In this document: positions 9,227 through 17,906 of the stretch, piece by piece
Position numbering within the stretch: position 1 is the first letter of the stretch
How the letters are laid out: each line of letters opens with the position of its first letter
Notes under the pieces: generated by a model
The model's input: only the letters and a program-made list of their open reading frames with translations
Told to the model about the DNA's origin: nothing
Databases searched by the model: none
Made by a program: the position numbers and the translations under genes
Source: DATBLE01 sp963764565
Lineage (GTDB): Bacteria; Actinomycetota; Thermoleophilia; Gaiellales; Gaiellaceae
Assembly: GCA_963764565.1 (NCBI GenBank)
Contig: CAVXTD010000008.1
Location: 248,001 to 312,000 of the forward strand
DNA length: 64,000 nucleotides
Direction of reading: 5' to 3'

Positions 9227-9841
9227 TAGAAGCCTTCGCGCCGCGCGTACCGTTCGGCGCGCTCGGCGTCGTACGTGTCCGGATCGACCGGGGAGCCGAC
9301 CGAGCGCATGAGCTCGCCCGGCGAGGGCAGCTCTTCGCGGTCGACGTACCGTTCCGGGTCCCAGAGCTGCGCAGCGGAGGAACGCCTTCGAGCAGTGCGT
9401 GAACGCCTCCTGGATCTCGATGCGCAGGCCGAGCTTCGGCACCTTGCCCTCGACCGCGCACTCCTCGAGCAGCTCCGGGTCGGTGACGATCGTCGCGGTG
9501 CCGTTCACGCGGAAGGTGTCGGTGACGCCAGGGATGAAGAACAGGAGCGCGACATGCGGGTTCTCGAGGATGTTGCGGTGCGAGTCGGCGAGGCGGTTGC
9601 CCGGCCGGTCGGGGAGCAGCAGCGTGCGGTCGTCGAGAATCTGGACGAACCCGGCCGGGTCGCCGCGTGGACTGACGTCGCAGGTCCCGTCGGCGGCCGA
9701 AGTGGCGAGGCAGAGGAACGGCGAGCGCTCGACGAACTGGCGCGTCAGGTCGTTCAGCCGGTCGCTGACCTTCGACCGGACGAGGTCGGAGGGCTCGCCG
9801 AGCAGCGAGCGGAGTGCGTCCTCTCCCGCGATCGCCGTCAC
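9223..9841 (-). CDS. PPOX-fold flavin protein, MSMEG_1061 type (frameshifted)
   Basis: Pyridoxamine 5'-phosphate oxidase-like split-barrel protein, about 205 residues. GTG at 9841 gives VTAIAGEDALRSLLGEP; the FMN-barrel signature follows as SPFLCLATSAADGTCDVSPRGDPAGFVQILDDRTLLLPDRPGNR (split here by me only for description: SPFLCLATS, SPRGDPAG, LLLPDRPGNR). Near 9380 the frame breaks; in the correct frame the tail reads LWDPERYVDREELPSPG and ends ERYARREGFY at the TGA 9223-9225. This family is known in mycobacteria, function unproven. Start overlaps the stop of the phosphotransferase; end overlaps the rhodanese. Confidence 0.75.
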
Positions 9842-10582
9842 CGCCGGGAGCCTACCTGCGAGAACAGCTCGGCCTGGTCGGGGTTTCCCAGGCGAGCGAC
9901 TTCGCGAGCCCCCAGAGCCGCATCCGCTCACGGTCCAGGCCGAGGAGTTCCGAGAGGAGGTCGAGCCGCCGCCGCAACTCGGCGAGCTCCGGCCGTGCGT
10001 CGCGGACGAGTGCGACCGAGTCGTAGGCAGGCTCGGCGAGGATCGGCTTGGAGTCGATCACGAGCCACGGCTCGCGCTCGGCTCGGAGCACGTTGCCGCC
10101 GTGAAGGTCTTGGTGGCAGAGGACGACGCCCTCCTGCGTCGGCGCGAGCTCCCGCAGCGCATCGAGCGCCTCGCCGAGGATGCGGCCTTCGTAGCGACTC
10201 GGCAACTCGACCAGCCAGCGCGCCGCGATGTCCTCGAGCCGCGGCCAGGGAACATCAGTCGGCGGCATGCGCCAGAGGCGCCGCATCACCGCGGCGGCGA
10301 TCTCGATCGACGCGTCGTCGTACTCCGTGCCCAGGGGCGTTCCGGGCACGCAGCGCTCGATCAGCATCGCCCGCGTCGGTGGGTCGTGGTCGATCAGGCG
10401 AACGGCGCCGTCGGCCGTCCCAGAAGCGAAGCGCCTCCGGCTCGTGGAGGCTCTCGTCGTCCTCGTCCAAGCGGATCTTGAGCACGGCCTCGGTTCCGTC
10501 CGGGAAGGCGGGCCGGCGCCACGAGCTTCGAGTGCGCGCCGAGGAACGGCTCGCCGAGCTCGAGGTCCCACGGGATCTTCAG
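9838..10582 (-). CDS. Aminoglycoside-phosphotransferase-family kinase (frameshifted)
   Basis: APH/streptomycin-kinase-fold protein of about 248 residues, pieced together over three frames. N-terminus IPWDLELGEPFLGAHSKLVAPA, then EAVLKIRLDEDDESLHEPEALRF (ATP-lysine and Glu), then AMLIERCVPGTPL. The Brenner motif VVLCHQDLHGGNVLR and the DSKP metal-binding site (WLVIDSKPILAEPAYD) are intact, so a kinase activity is likely. Shifts lie near 10525, 10420 and 9870; the corrected tail DQAELFSQVGSRR ends at TGA 9838-9840, overlapping the next GTG. Start is uncertain: only CTG 10582, overlapping the thrB stop, is available. Whether it modifies a drug or a metabolite such as homoserine-like amines is not decidable. 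Confidence 0.72.
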
Positions 10583-11389
10583 TGCGCGCCCTCGCCTGGA
10601 GACCTCCAGCGTCGAGCACGGTCTCGTCCGGGAACCGCGGTCTCGAGCTCCGCGCGCGCACGCCTCGCCGTCTTCGGCCCAGACGATCACCGTCGGGCCG
10701 GAGCCTGAGAGCGTCGCACCGACCGCGCCGGCGGGAAGCGCCCGGCGAAGCCCGTCGAGCAGAGGTGACGGCCGGTACGGCTCGTGCAGCCGGTCGGCGA
10801 AAGCGGCCCTCAGCAGATCGGCGTCACCCTTCGCGAGCCCTGCCCCGAGCAGGGCCGCGCGCGCGGCCGTGAACGCGGCGTCCACGTGCGGTACCTCCGC
10901 CGGCAGCGCGTTGCGGGCATCCGCGGTGCGAACCTCCTGCGTAGGGATCACGGCGATGGGTGTGAGCGGCAGCGAATCGGCGATGCGCTCGATCCGGCCG
11001 TCCCAGGTCAAGCACGCTCCGCCGGCGAGGCACGCCGCCAGGTTGTCCGAGTGGCCCTCGAGCGGCGCGCCGCGCGCGAGCAACTCCTCGGCCGAGAGCT
11101 CCTGGCCCGACCACTTCGCCGCCGCGACGAGGCCGAGCGCGATCGTCGCGGCGCTCGAACCCAGGCCGCGCGCACGGGGGATTCGATCGGTCCAGTCGAA
11201 CGCGAGTCCGTCCGGGGATGCGACGAGACCAAAGGCGCGGATACCGATGTGCTCAGGATCGGGCGGTCCGGTTGCACCCTCCGAGACCTCGACCTCGTTC
11301 CAGAGGTCGAGCGCCACCGCCGCGCAGTCGAACCCGGGCCCGAGGTTGGCGCTGGTCGCCGGTGCGCGAACGCGGAGGCGGCGGGTCAC
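10579..11389 (-). CDS. thrB: Homoserine kinase (frameshifted near C-terminus)
   Basis: GHMP kinase that phosphorylates L-homoserine for threonine synthesis. GTG 11389 gives LRVRAPATSANLGPGFDCAAVALDLWNEVEV, matching the ThrB N-terminus. The ATP-binding GHMP loop is RIPRARGLGSSAATIALGL, and the C-terminal glycine motif is GAVGATLSGSGPTVIVWAEDG. One shift just after EACAR (near 10655) moves the end into another frame, ELETAV...WRSPGEGAH, stopping at 10579. About 269 residues. Start overlaps the thrC stop (GTGA). Confidence 0.9.
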
Positions 11390-12237
11390 AGCCGATCGAC
11401 CGCGTCCGGGTCCTTCAGACCGTGCCCGGTCAGCACGCAGACGACTCTTCCCGCCGGTCTCACCTGGGCGACCCCGGCTACGCCCGCCGCCGAGGCGGGC
11501 TCGCAGAAGAACCCCTCGAGCCGCGCGATCGCCGACCACCACTCGACGATTTCGTCGTCGCCGACGGTCACGACCTCCGCTGCAGCTTCCGCCTGCTCGC
11601 GATGCACCGGCTCGACGATGCGGATCGCGGAAGCGAGAGTGTCCGCGCGCTGCCCCGACTGGACGGCGAGCATCCTCGGCCGCCCGGCGCCGGCCTCGTC
11701 GAAGCCGCGCACGTACGCGCAGGTGTTGCCGCCGCCACCGTAGGGGAGCGCCAGCACGTCCGGCACGCCGCCCAGCTGCTCGACGATCTCCCGCGCGGCT
11801 GAGCTCTGACCCTCGATCCGATCGGGGTTGATCGAGTTGACGTTGACCAAGCCCTCCTTCTCGGCCAGCTGCCGCGCTTGCAGATGGACGTCCGAAAACG
11901 AGCCCTGGACTTCACGCAGCTCGGCGCCGGCGGCGAGCACCTGCGCGAGCTTGCCGCGGGCAACGGCTCCCGCGGGCAGGAGGATCACCGCCTTCAGGCC
12001 GGCGCGAGCCGAATACGCCGCGGCCGATGCAGCGGTGTTTCCCGTCGAGGCGCAGACGACTCCGGGTGCGCCGCGCTCGAGCGCCCGCGAGACGGCGACC
12101 GCCATCCCCCGGTCCTTGAAGCTCCCGGTCGGGTTCGCGCCCTCCCACTTCAGCCACACCTCGCAGCCGAGCCGCTCGGAAAGCCGGGGAGCAGGCAGGA
12201 GCGGCGTCCCGCCCTCGCCCAGGGTGACTACGTCCAT
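11386..12237 (-). CDS. thrC: Threonine synthase, short form
   Basis: PLP enzyme converting O-phosphohomoserine to threonine. PLP lysine is K41 in NPTGSFKDRGM; the phosphate-binding loop CASTGNTAASAAAYSARAG and the glycine loop LPYGGGGNTCAYVRGF are intact. At 283 residues it is shorter than the usual ~350: the N-terminal WRGVIEEYR-type segment is missing and the protein begins directly at VVTLGEGGTPLLP. The start overlaps the last 10 bases of hom, which supports the short form, although a merged frameshift upstream cannot be excluded. Confidence 0.92.
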   Translation of the reverse strand: MDVVTLGEGGTPLLPAPRLSERLGCEVWLKWEGANPTGSFKDRGMAVAVSRALERGAPGVVCASTGNTAASAAAYSARAGLKAVILLPAGAVARGKLAQVLAAGAELREVQGSFSDVHLQARQLAEKEGLVNVNSINPDRIEGQSSAAREIVEQLGGVPDVLALPYGGGGNTCAYVRGFDEAGAGRPRMLAVQSGQRADTLASAIRIVEPVHREQAEAAAEVVTVGDDEIVEWWSAIARLEGFFCEPASAAGVAGVAQVRPAGRVVCVLTGHGLKDPDAVDRL

Positions 12238-13523
12238 CCCAGCTCTGCGACACCGCGGTCGGAGATCACCGGCAGCGCGGACGCCTTGCCGCGCGAGTCC
12301 TCGAGTCCGTCGATCTCGTCGAGCGCCGCCCGCAGCCGGCCCGCGGCAGCCTCGTGCGTGACGATGTGGAGCGTCGCGGCCTGCTCCGACTGCTGCTGGA
12401 CGAGCCGCGCAATCGAGACATCGTGGGCGGCAAGGCGGAGCGCGACCAAGGCCAGCACGCCGGGCCGGTCGGCTACCTCGACGCGCACGTAGAACGGGGA
12501 GACGATTTCTCCCTCCGGCAGCTGCGGGAGCTCACGCCAGCAGGCGTCGTTCTGGAGGAAACCTGTTCCGGTCGTGCCGACGACCGTGACCATGTCGGCG
12601 ACGACCGCCGAGGCGGTCTCGAGCCCACCCGCACCCGGGCCCTCGAGGGTGATCTCGCGGATCGCGTCGCCCTGGAGCATGACCGCGTTGAACGCTCCCT
12701 CGACGGCCGCGAGTGGATGCCCGCGGTCGACCAATGCGGGTCCGACGTGGACGTCCACCCGCCCCTCGACGAGCGTAGCCGCGCCGACCAGCCGCACGAC
12801 CATGTCCATCTGGCGTGCCGCAGCGATGTCCTCCGCGGCGACACGCTCGAGGCCCTCGTAGGCGACGTCGTCAAGCGTGACGCGCGAGCCGAACGCGACC
12901 GTGGCAAGGATCGCCATCTTCGCGGCGGCGTCGCTGCCCGAGACGTCCTCCGTCGGATCCGCTTCCGCGAAGCCGAGCCGCTGCGCGTCCGCCAGCGCGT
13001 CCTCGTAGGTCGCCCCATGCTCCATCTCGGTGAGCACGAAGTTGGTCGTGCCGTTGACGATCCCGAGCACGCGGTGGACGTTCGAGACGACGAGCGACTC
13101 GCGCAGCACCTTGATCACGGGGATGGCGGCACAGACGGAGGCCTCGAACCGGAGCTGGACGCCGCTGTCAGCCGCGGCCGCGAACAGCTCGGCCCCCCGG
13201 CGCGCGACCAGCTGCTTGTTCGCCGTCACGACCGGCTTGCCGGCCCGGAGCAGCTCCAAGACGTACTCCCCAGCCGGGTCGAGCCCGCCCATCACCTCGG
13301 CGACGACGGCCACCTCCGGGTCGTCGCGGATCTCCGCGAAGTCAGTCGTGACCGGGATGGCGCCGCGCTTCTTCAACGGATCGCGGACGAGAGCGCGCAC
13401 CACCCTCAGCCGGTGGCCGGTCGCGCGCTCGATGTCGGCCGCCTGGTCGCGAAGCAGCCGGTCGACGGCGGAGCCGACCGTGCCGTACCCGAGCAACGCA
13501 ACCGGAACGTCGACCGACGCCAC
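12228..13523 (-). CDS. hom: Homoserine dehydrogenase with ACT domain
   Basis: Reduces aspartate semialdehyde to homoserine, the first committed step shared by threonine and methionine. 431 residues, intact. NAD-binding start VPVALLGYGTVGSAVDRLL; conserved VTANKQLVARRGAELF and GIVNGTTNFVLTEM; the catalytic region AKMAILATVAFG (Lys). Residues about 350-420 form an ACT domain (FYVRVEVADRPGVLALVALRLAAHDVSIARLVQQQ), implying threonine feedback inhibition. GTG start at 13523; first gene of a run hom-thrC-thrB-kinase-PPOX-rhodanese. Confidence 0.95.
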   Translation of the reverse strand: MASVDVPVALLGYGTVGSAVDRLLRDQAADIERATGHRLRVVRALVRDPLKKRGAIPVTTDFAEIRDDPEVAVVAEVMGGLDPAGEYVLELLRAGKPVVTANKQLVARRGAELFAAAADSGVQLRFEASVCAAIPVIKVLRESLVVSNVHRVLGIVNGTTNFVLTEMEHGATYEDALADAQRLGFAEADPTEDVSGSDAAAKMAILATVAFGSRVTLDDVAYEGLERVAAEDIAAARQMDMVVRLVGAATLVEGRVDVHVGPALVDRGHPLAAVEGAFNAVMLQGDAIREITLEGPGAGGLETASAVVADMVTVVGTTGTGFLQNDACWRELPQLPEGEIVSPFYVRVEVADRPGVLALVALRLAAHDVSIARLVQQQSEQAATLHIVTHEAAAGRLRAALDEIDGLEDSRGKASALPVISDRGVAELGWT

Positions 13524-13569
13524 GCCCGGACGGTATCTGAGGACTCGGGTGCCCGCAGTGACTCCCTAA

Positions 13570-13589
13570 CCCCCACCCTTGGGTGGGGG
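13570..13589. repeat. GC-rich hairpin upstream of hom
   Basis: CCCCCACCC / TT / GGGTGGGGG: nine-base perfect arms, two-base loop, in the 150-bp gap between the divergent hom and dinB starts. It is followed by CCCCTCACCCC, a run often seen in intergenic repeats of high-GC bacteria. Regulatory hairpin or repeat remnant; no transcription data. Confidence 0.5.
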
Positions 13590-13674
13590 AAGAGCCCCTC
13601 ACCCCTACGGCGATCGTGCCACAGAAAGGCTCGCGACACTGTGACGATTCCGTACCAGTTCCTAAGCTAACGGT

Positions 13675-14727
13675 GTGATCGTCGCCCATCTCGACCTCGA
13701 TGCATTCTTCGCCGCCGTGGAGCAGCTCGAGGACCCGGCTCTTCGCCGAAAGCCGCTGATCGTCGGCGGTGACCCGCACGGCCGCGGTGTCGTCGCGACC
13801 GCGAACTACGTCGCCCGCCGGTTCGGCATCCACTCGGCGATGAGCTGCGCGGAAGCGCTCCGCCGCTGCCCGGAGGCGGTGTTCGTCCGCCCGCGGCACG
13901 CGCTCTACCGGCAGTACTCGCAGGCCGTCTGGAGCTCCATCCAGGAGGTGGCTCCGACCGTGGAGCGCACCGGGCTCGACGAGGGCTACCTCGACCTCGG
14001 CGAGATCGCCGCCGACTTTCTCGCCGCTCGACGGCTCGCCGAGGCGGTGCAGGCAGCGGTCCGCGGAGCGACGTCGTTGACCTGCTCCCTCGGTGTCGCG
14101 ACCTGCAAGGTCGTCGCCAAGGTCGCGTCCGACCGCCGCAAGCCGGGCGGGATCACCGTCGTTCGGCCGGGCACGGAGGCCGCGTTCCTGGCGCCCTTCG
14201 ACGTTCGCCTCTTGCCGGGGGTCGGGCCTCGTGCCGAGGAGCGCCTGCGCGCGGCGGGCGTGCCGACGATCGGCGACCTCGCCTCGCTCGACGACGATGC
14301 GCTCAAGCGCCTCCTCCCCGGCAGGGTCGGAACGATGCTTCGCGACCGCGCCCGCGGCATCGACCCGCGCGGACTGGAGACGCAGGTCGAGCGGATCTCG
14401 ATCTCGACCGAGGAGACGTTCGACGTCGACATCGGCGACCGTGCACAGCTGCACGCGGAGCTGCGCCGGATGGCGGCTCGGCTCGGAGACCACCTCGGCC
14501 GCACGGGCCAGGCGGCACGCACGATCACGACGAAGGTTCGGTACCCGGACTTCTCGATCCGCAGCCGCTCGTCCACGCTCGCCGGCGGTCTCGACGACGG
14601 CGCGGCGATCGGCGAGATCGCCTGCACGCTCCTCGACCGGGCTCTCGCCGACCGGCCTGGCCCGCTGCGCCTAGTCGGCGTCGGCCTTTCCAACATCGAG
14701 CCGTTCCGTCAGCTCGCGCTGTCGTAG
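13675..14727 (+). CDS. dinB: DNA polymerase IV
   Basis: Y-family translesion polymerase, 350 residues, intact. GTG at 13675. Catalytic acids are in VAHLDLDAFFAAVEQL (Asp-Asp region) and in TGLDEGYLDL (SIDEAYLD-type; here GLDEGYLD, retaining D and E). Palm motifs GGDPHGRGVVATANYVAR and the thumb HhH region LPGVGPRAEERLRAAGVPTIGDLA follow, then the little-finger domain. The C-terminus is FRQLALS, so the usual clamp-binding QL.LF peptide is absent or degenerate. No lexA box was recognised upstream. The end overlaps the convergent regulator by 57 bp. Confidence 0.93.
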   Translation: MIVAHLDLDAFFAAVEQLEDPALRRKPLIVGGDPHGRGVVATANYVARRFGIHSAMSCAEALRRCPEAVFVRPRHALYRQYSQAVWSSIQEVAPTVERTGLDEGYLDLGEIAADFLAARRLAEAVQAAVRGATSLTCSLGVATCKVVAKVASDRRKPGGITVVRPGTEAAFLAPFDVRLLPGVGPRAEERLRAAGVPTIGDLASLDDDALKRLLPGRVGTMLRDRARGIDPRGLETQVERISISTEETFDVDIGDRAQLHAELRRMAARLGDHLGRTGQAARTITTKVRYPDFSIRSRSSTLAGGLDDGAAIGEIACTLLDRALADRPGPLRLVGVGLSNIEPFRQLALS

Positions 14728-15371
14728 CCGCGCGATGCAGAGGTCCGGCCGGACGAACACGTCGAGCGCCTCGATGTCGAGTCCGCTGCCGAGCTCCTCC
14801 AGGGCGCCGGCGATGAGGCCCCGGTGCACGCCGCAGACGATCGCCGGGTTCGTTTCGGCGAGATCGTGGAAGGGGCAGCGGCGCATATGGATCTCCGTTC
14901 CGTGCGCCTCCGCGGCGAAGCCCTCCTCGTCGAGCAGCCGCGCGACCTGAGGAAACAGCCTGCTCGTCGGTGACCTGCTCGAGCGGCGAGGGGCGGCGCA
15001 CCAGATAGCGGCCCCAAGCCCGGCCGGCGTCCTCCGCGCGCTGCTCACCGCCCGGGAGCTCGGCGAGCGAGCCGGTGAGGATCGTCGCCAGCAGCCGGTG
15101 GTCGTCGCGGCCGATGGCCTCGTCCGCACCCGGTCGCAGCAGATAGAGCATCCGCGGGCCGGCCGGGCCTGCCGTTCGCGGCCGGCTGCGATCCGATCAG
15201 ACCGGCCTCGCCGAGGATGCCGAGATGCCAGCGGATCGTGTTCTCGTGTAGCTGGAGCCGGCGCCCCAGCTCGCGCACGCCGAGCCCGCCCGGCGCCCCG
15301 CGCAGCTGGTCGAGGATCTTGATGCGGTGCTCGTCGGCGAGCGCGCGACGGACGAGAGCAGGGTCGGTCAT
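14671..15371 (-). CDS. HTH transcriptional regulator with conserved cysteines, SufR/COG2345-like (frameshifted)
   Basis: Winged-helix regulator. N-terminus DPALVRRALADEHRIKILDQL, then HTH core LGVRELGRRLQLHENTIRWHLGILGEAGLI. After shifts near 15150 and 14955 the ligand domain reads MLYLLRPGADEAIGRDDHRLLATI and then FPQVARLLDEEGFAAE, HMRRCPFHDLAETNPAIVCGVHRGLIAGALEEL and VRPDLCIARL. Cys-X13-Cys plus a later Cys resembles the Fe-S-binding cysteines of SufR-type regulators, so an iron-sulphur or metal ligand is plausible (inference). ATG 15371 is chosen; ATG 15401 is possible. Divergent from the NirK-like gene across an 18-bp palindrome. Confidence 0.75.
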
Positions 15372-15407
15372 TTCAGCGAAGGATATCGGTGGAATCTTCA
15401 TCTCAGT

Positions 15408-15425
15408 ATCAGCAAATTTGCTGAT
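15408..15425. promoter_or_regulatory. 18-bp perfect palindrome, candidate operator
   Basis: ATCAGCAAATTTGCTGAT, perfectly self-complementary and very AT-rich against a ~70% GC background, in the gap between the HTH regulator and the copper-oxidase gene. Position suits autoregulation plus control of the oxidase. A possible -10-like TATCAT lies at 15447-15452; no convincing -35 was found. Confidence 0.65.
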
Positions 15426-15484
15426 GGAGGGGTTTGCGGTTTTTCCTATCATCATCGTGAATTCACTCTCGAAGGAGGAATCCG

Positions 15485-16678
15485 GTGGCACACCAGGCAT
15501 CCAGCGAGCTTCCCGCCCACTACCAGTCCAGACCTGACCCGGACAGTGGGGCGACATCCAAGATCGTCGCGCTGCTGCTCGGGATCGCTTTGCCCGCAGC
15601 GCTCGCCTTTGCGTTCTGGGCTGCGATCTCGGCCCAGAAGGCCCGTGACGATGCGAAGAAGGCGACCGCCGGCATCGCCGCGCCGGCTGCGGCCGGCGCG
15701 CAATCCGATCAAGGGTCTACCGCAGGCGCGGCGCACGTGCACACAGCCAGCCCCGTGGCCACCGCGAGCTACGCGGGGCTCGCTCCCGACAACGCGGACG
15801 CACTCGCCGCGGCGCATGCTCCTTACCCGGCCACGCTCGCGGCTGCGCCTCCGGGAGCAGTCGCCAACGTTCAACTGACTTTGAAGGACATCGTCCACGA
15901 AGTCGCGCCCGGGATCAAGTACAGCGCGTGGGCGTTCGAAGGCGGGGCGCCCGGACCGGTGATCCACGTCCGCCAGGGTCAGACGGTGAAGATCACCCTG
16001 ACGAACGACGGCGCGATCCCGCACTCCGTGGACTTCCACGCCGCCCGGATCGCCCCGAACGTCGCCTTCCGTGACGTCAACCCTGGCGAGTCGTTCACGT
16101 TCAGCTTCAAGGCCGGCGATGCCGGCGTCTTCATGTACCACTGCGGCACCAAGCCGGTGCTCGCGCACATCGCGAACGGGATGTACGGCGCGATCGTCGT
16201 CGACCCGGCCACGCCGCTGCCGAAGGCGGACCGCGAGTACGTGCTCGTCTCCAGCGAGTGGTACCTGAACGCTCCGGGCCTGGACGCTCCGGCCGGCCTC
16301 GATCTGGCCAAGGCGCACGCGATGGCGCCCGACTGGGTGACCTGGAACGGCTACGCGGGCCAGTACGTCAAGCACCCGCTGGTCGCGAACCCCGGCGAGA
16401 CGGTGCGCTTCTGGGTCGTTGCGGCCGGGCCGAGCTTCGACACCGACTTCCACGTCGTCGGCACGCTGCTGAACAGGGCCTGGCTCGACGGGGACATGAC
16501 GCAGTACCTCCACAACGTCCAGACGGTCACCGTTCCTGCTGGCGGGGGAGGAGTCTTCGACGTCAAGATCGACCAGCCGGGCCTCTACCCATTCGTGTCC
16601 CACTCGTTCGCGAGCGTCGACCTGGGCCAGGTCGGACTGCTCAAGGTCGGGAGCGTCGCAGAGACGATGAGCCATTAG
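15485..16678 (+). CDS. NirK-like two-domain multicopper oxidase, membrane-anchored
   Basis: Probable copper nitrite reductase (NO2- to NO) or related two-domain oxidase, 397 residues. A strong AAGGAGG lies six bases before the GTG. Residues 26-48 form an N-terminal membrane anchor (IVALLLGIALPAALAFAFWAA), with the rest outside. Cupredoxin domain 1 has PHSVDFHAA (H180 type 1, D183, H185 type 2) and YHCGTKPVLAHIANGMYG (H219 type 2; C220, H228, M233 type 1). Domain 2 has TDFHVVG (H323) and PFVSHSF (H373), matching NirK H255 and H306. All ligands and both catalytic residues of NirK are thus present. It lacks cytochrome or extra cupredoxin fusions. Confidence 0.85.
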   Translation: MAHQASSELPAHYQSRPDPDSGATSKIVALLLGIALPAALAFAFWAAISAQKARDDAKKATAGIAAPAAAGAQSDQGSTAGAAHVHTASPVATASYAGLAPDNADALAAAHAPYPATLAAAPPGAVANVQLTLKDIVHEVAPGIKYSAWAFEGGAPGPVIHVRQGQTVKITLTNDGAIPHSVDFHAARIAPNVAFRDVNPGESFTFSFKAGDAGVFMYHCGTKPVLAHIANGMYGAIVVDPATPLPKADREYVLVSSEWYLNAPGLDAPAGLDLAKAHAMAPDWVTWNGYAGQYVKHPLVANPGETVRFWVVAAGPSFDTDFHVVGTLLNRAWLDGDMTQYLHNVQTVTVPAGGGGVFDVKIDQPGLYPFVSHSFASVDLGQVGLLKVGSVAETMSH

Positions 16679-16690
16679 CTTCGGGGTGCC

Positions 16691-16719
16691 AACCGGAGAC
16701 GGAGAGCCGTGTCTCGGTT
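16691..16719. terminator. Imperfect hairpin between convergent genes
   Basis: AACCG/CGGTT outer stem, a one-base bulge, AGAC/GTCT, then GG/CC around AGAG. It sits in the 39-bp gap between the NirK-like stop (16678) and the radical SAM stop (16718), with no T-run. Probably a shared terminator. Confidence 0.45.
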
Positions 16720-17867
16720 AGGCGCGGCTCTCCTCAGCTCGGCCGGCGAGGAACGGGCACGCCGGATCGTCGCCAGAGGGTCGCTGGTGGCGGCGAACGC
16801 GCGAGCCCGTGAGCCGCCGCAGAGGTCGGCGTACCCGCACGTTCCGCAGCGGCCGCTGAATCGCCCGGCACGGATCTCGCGCAGGAGCGGGCTGTCGCGA
16901 TAGACCGGGCGAGGCTCAGGTCGCGGACGTTCCCGACCGTCAGCGGCAAGAAGCCGGCCGGGTAGACGTCGCCGTCGTGCCCGACGAAGACGATCCCCTT
17001 ACCGTCGCGCGTTCCTTTCGTCTGGGCCTTCGGCTCGAAGCGCGGCTCGCCGAGCAGCTCCACGAGACGGCCCGACAGACGCCGGTACAGTGCGCCGACC
17101 CCGTCGGGCGGCTCGTTGGCGTTCCGGGTCGCGACGACCCGCCGGAAGAACGGCGCCTCGACCGTGCGGACGACGAACCCGTACCGGGACGCCTCATAGA
17201 GGAAGTGGCAGAGATCCTCGTTCTCGGCCGGCGTCAGCTCCTCCATCTGCACGCCGCGGCCGGTCTTGACGAGGAGGAAGACCTCCCACACGCTCACGCC
17301 GATCCGGTCGAGCACGGCCGCGACATCGGGGAGTTCCTCGACGTTCTCGCGCATCGCTGACCGTGTTCACCTGGACGACGAAGCCGTGCTCCCGCAGCAT
17401 TCTGATCGCGTCGACGCGTTTGTCCGAAATGACCGTCGATACCGCGGATGCCGCTCGTGTGTCGTCGCGGTTGCCCCGTCCAGGCTGATCGAGACGGCCT
17501 TCACACCCGCTTCGCGCATGCGCAGCACAGCCCCCGGCGTCAGCTTCGGCGTCACGCTCGGAGCAAGCGCGACCGGGATCTTCAGCGACGAGGCGTAGCC
17601 CGCCAGCTCGAGCGTGTCCTCGCGCATGAGCACGTCCCCGCCGGTGAGGACGAGCACGGGGTACGGGCGGCCGAACTCGGCCAGCGACCGGACGAGCTCG
17701 CGACCTTCGGAGGCCGTGAGCTCACCCGGAGAGCGGCTCCGCGCATTGCCGAGGCACGGCAGTGGCGGCACGCGAGCAGACAGGCGCGGGTCGTCTCCCA
17801 GAAGACGAGCATCGGCCGCTCGTTCAGATCGAGCTTCGTCGGAGCCTCCCTCGTAGGTAAAGGCCAT
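16718..17867 (-). CDS. Radical SAM/SPASM protein, NirJ/Ahb/TIGR04053-like (multiple frameshifts)
   Basis: About 380 residues spread over several frames. ATG 17867 (MAFTYEGGSDEARSE); then LVFWETTRACLLACRHCRASA holds the 4Fe-4S CX3CX2C site; LTASEGRELVRSLAEFG and PYPVLVLTGGDVLMREDTLEL (GGEP-like) follow; then AGVKAVSISLDGATATTHE; later FVVQVNTVSD, VWEVFLLVKTGRG and FVGHDGDVYPAGFLPLTVGNVRDL. The C-terminal SPASM cysteines are in GRCGTCGYADLCGGSRARAFAATSDPL and DPACPF. The CGGSRARA...DP.CP tail is shared by haem d1/alternative-haem enzymes and TIGR04053; which one cannot be decided. Shifts near 17820, 17770, 17430, 17340, 16890 and 16770. Confidence 0.78.
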
Positions 17868-17906
17868 TCAAGCCGCCTGCTGGGCGGAGGCTGTGGGCAA
17901 TATTGA

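Noticed and set aside
13560..13630. Riboswitch or T-box upstream of hom
   Set aside because: Only a simple GC hairpin is visible; no T-box or known aptamer motif, and hom starts with no long leader.
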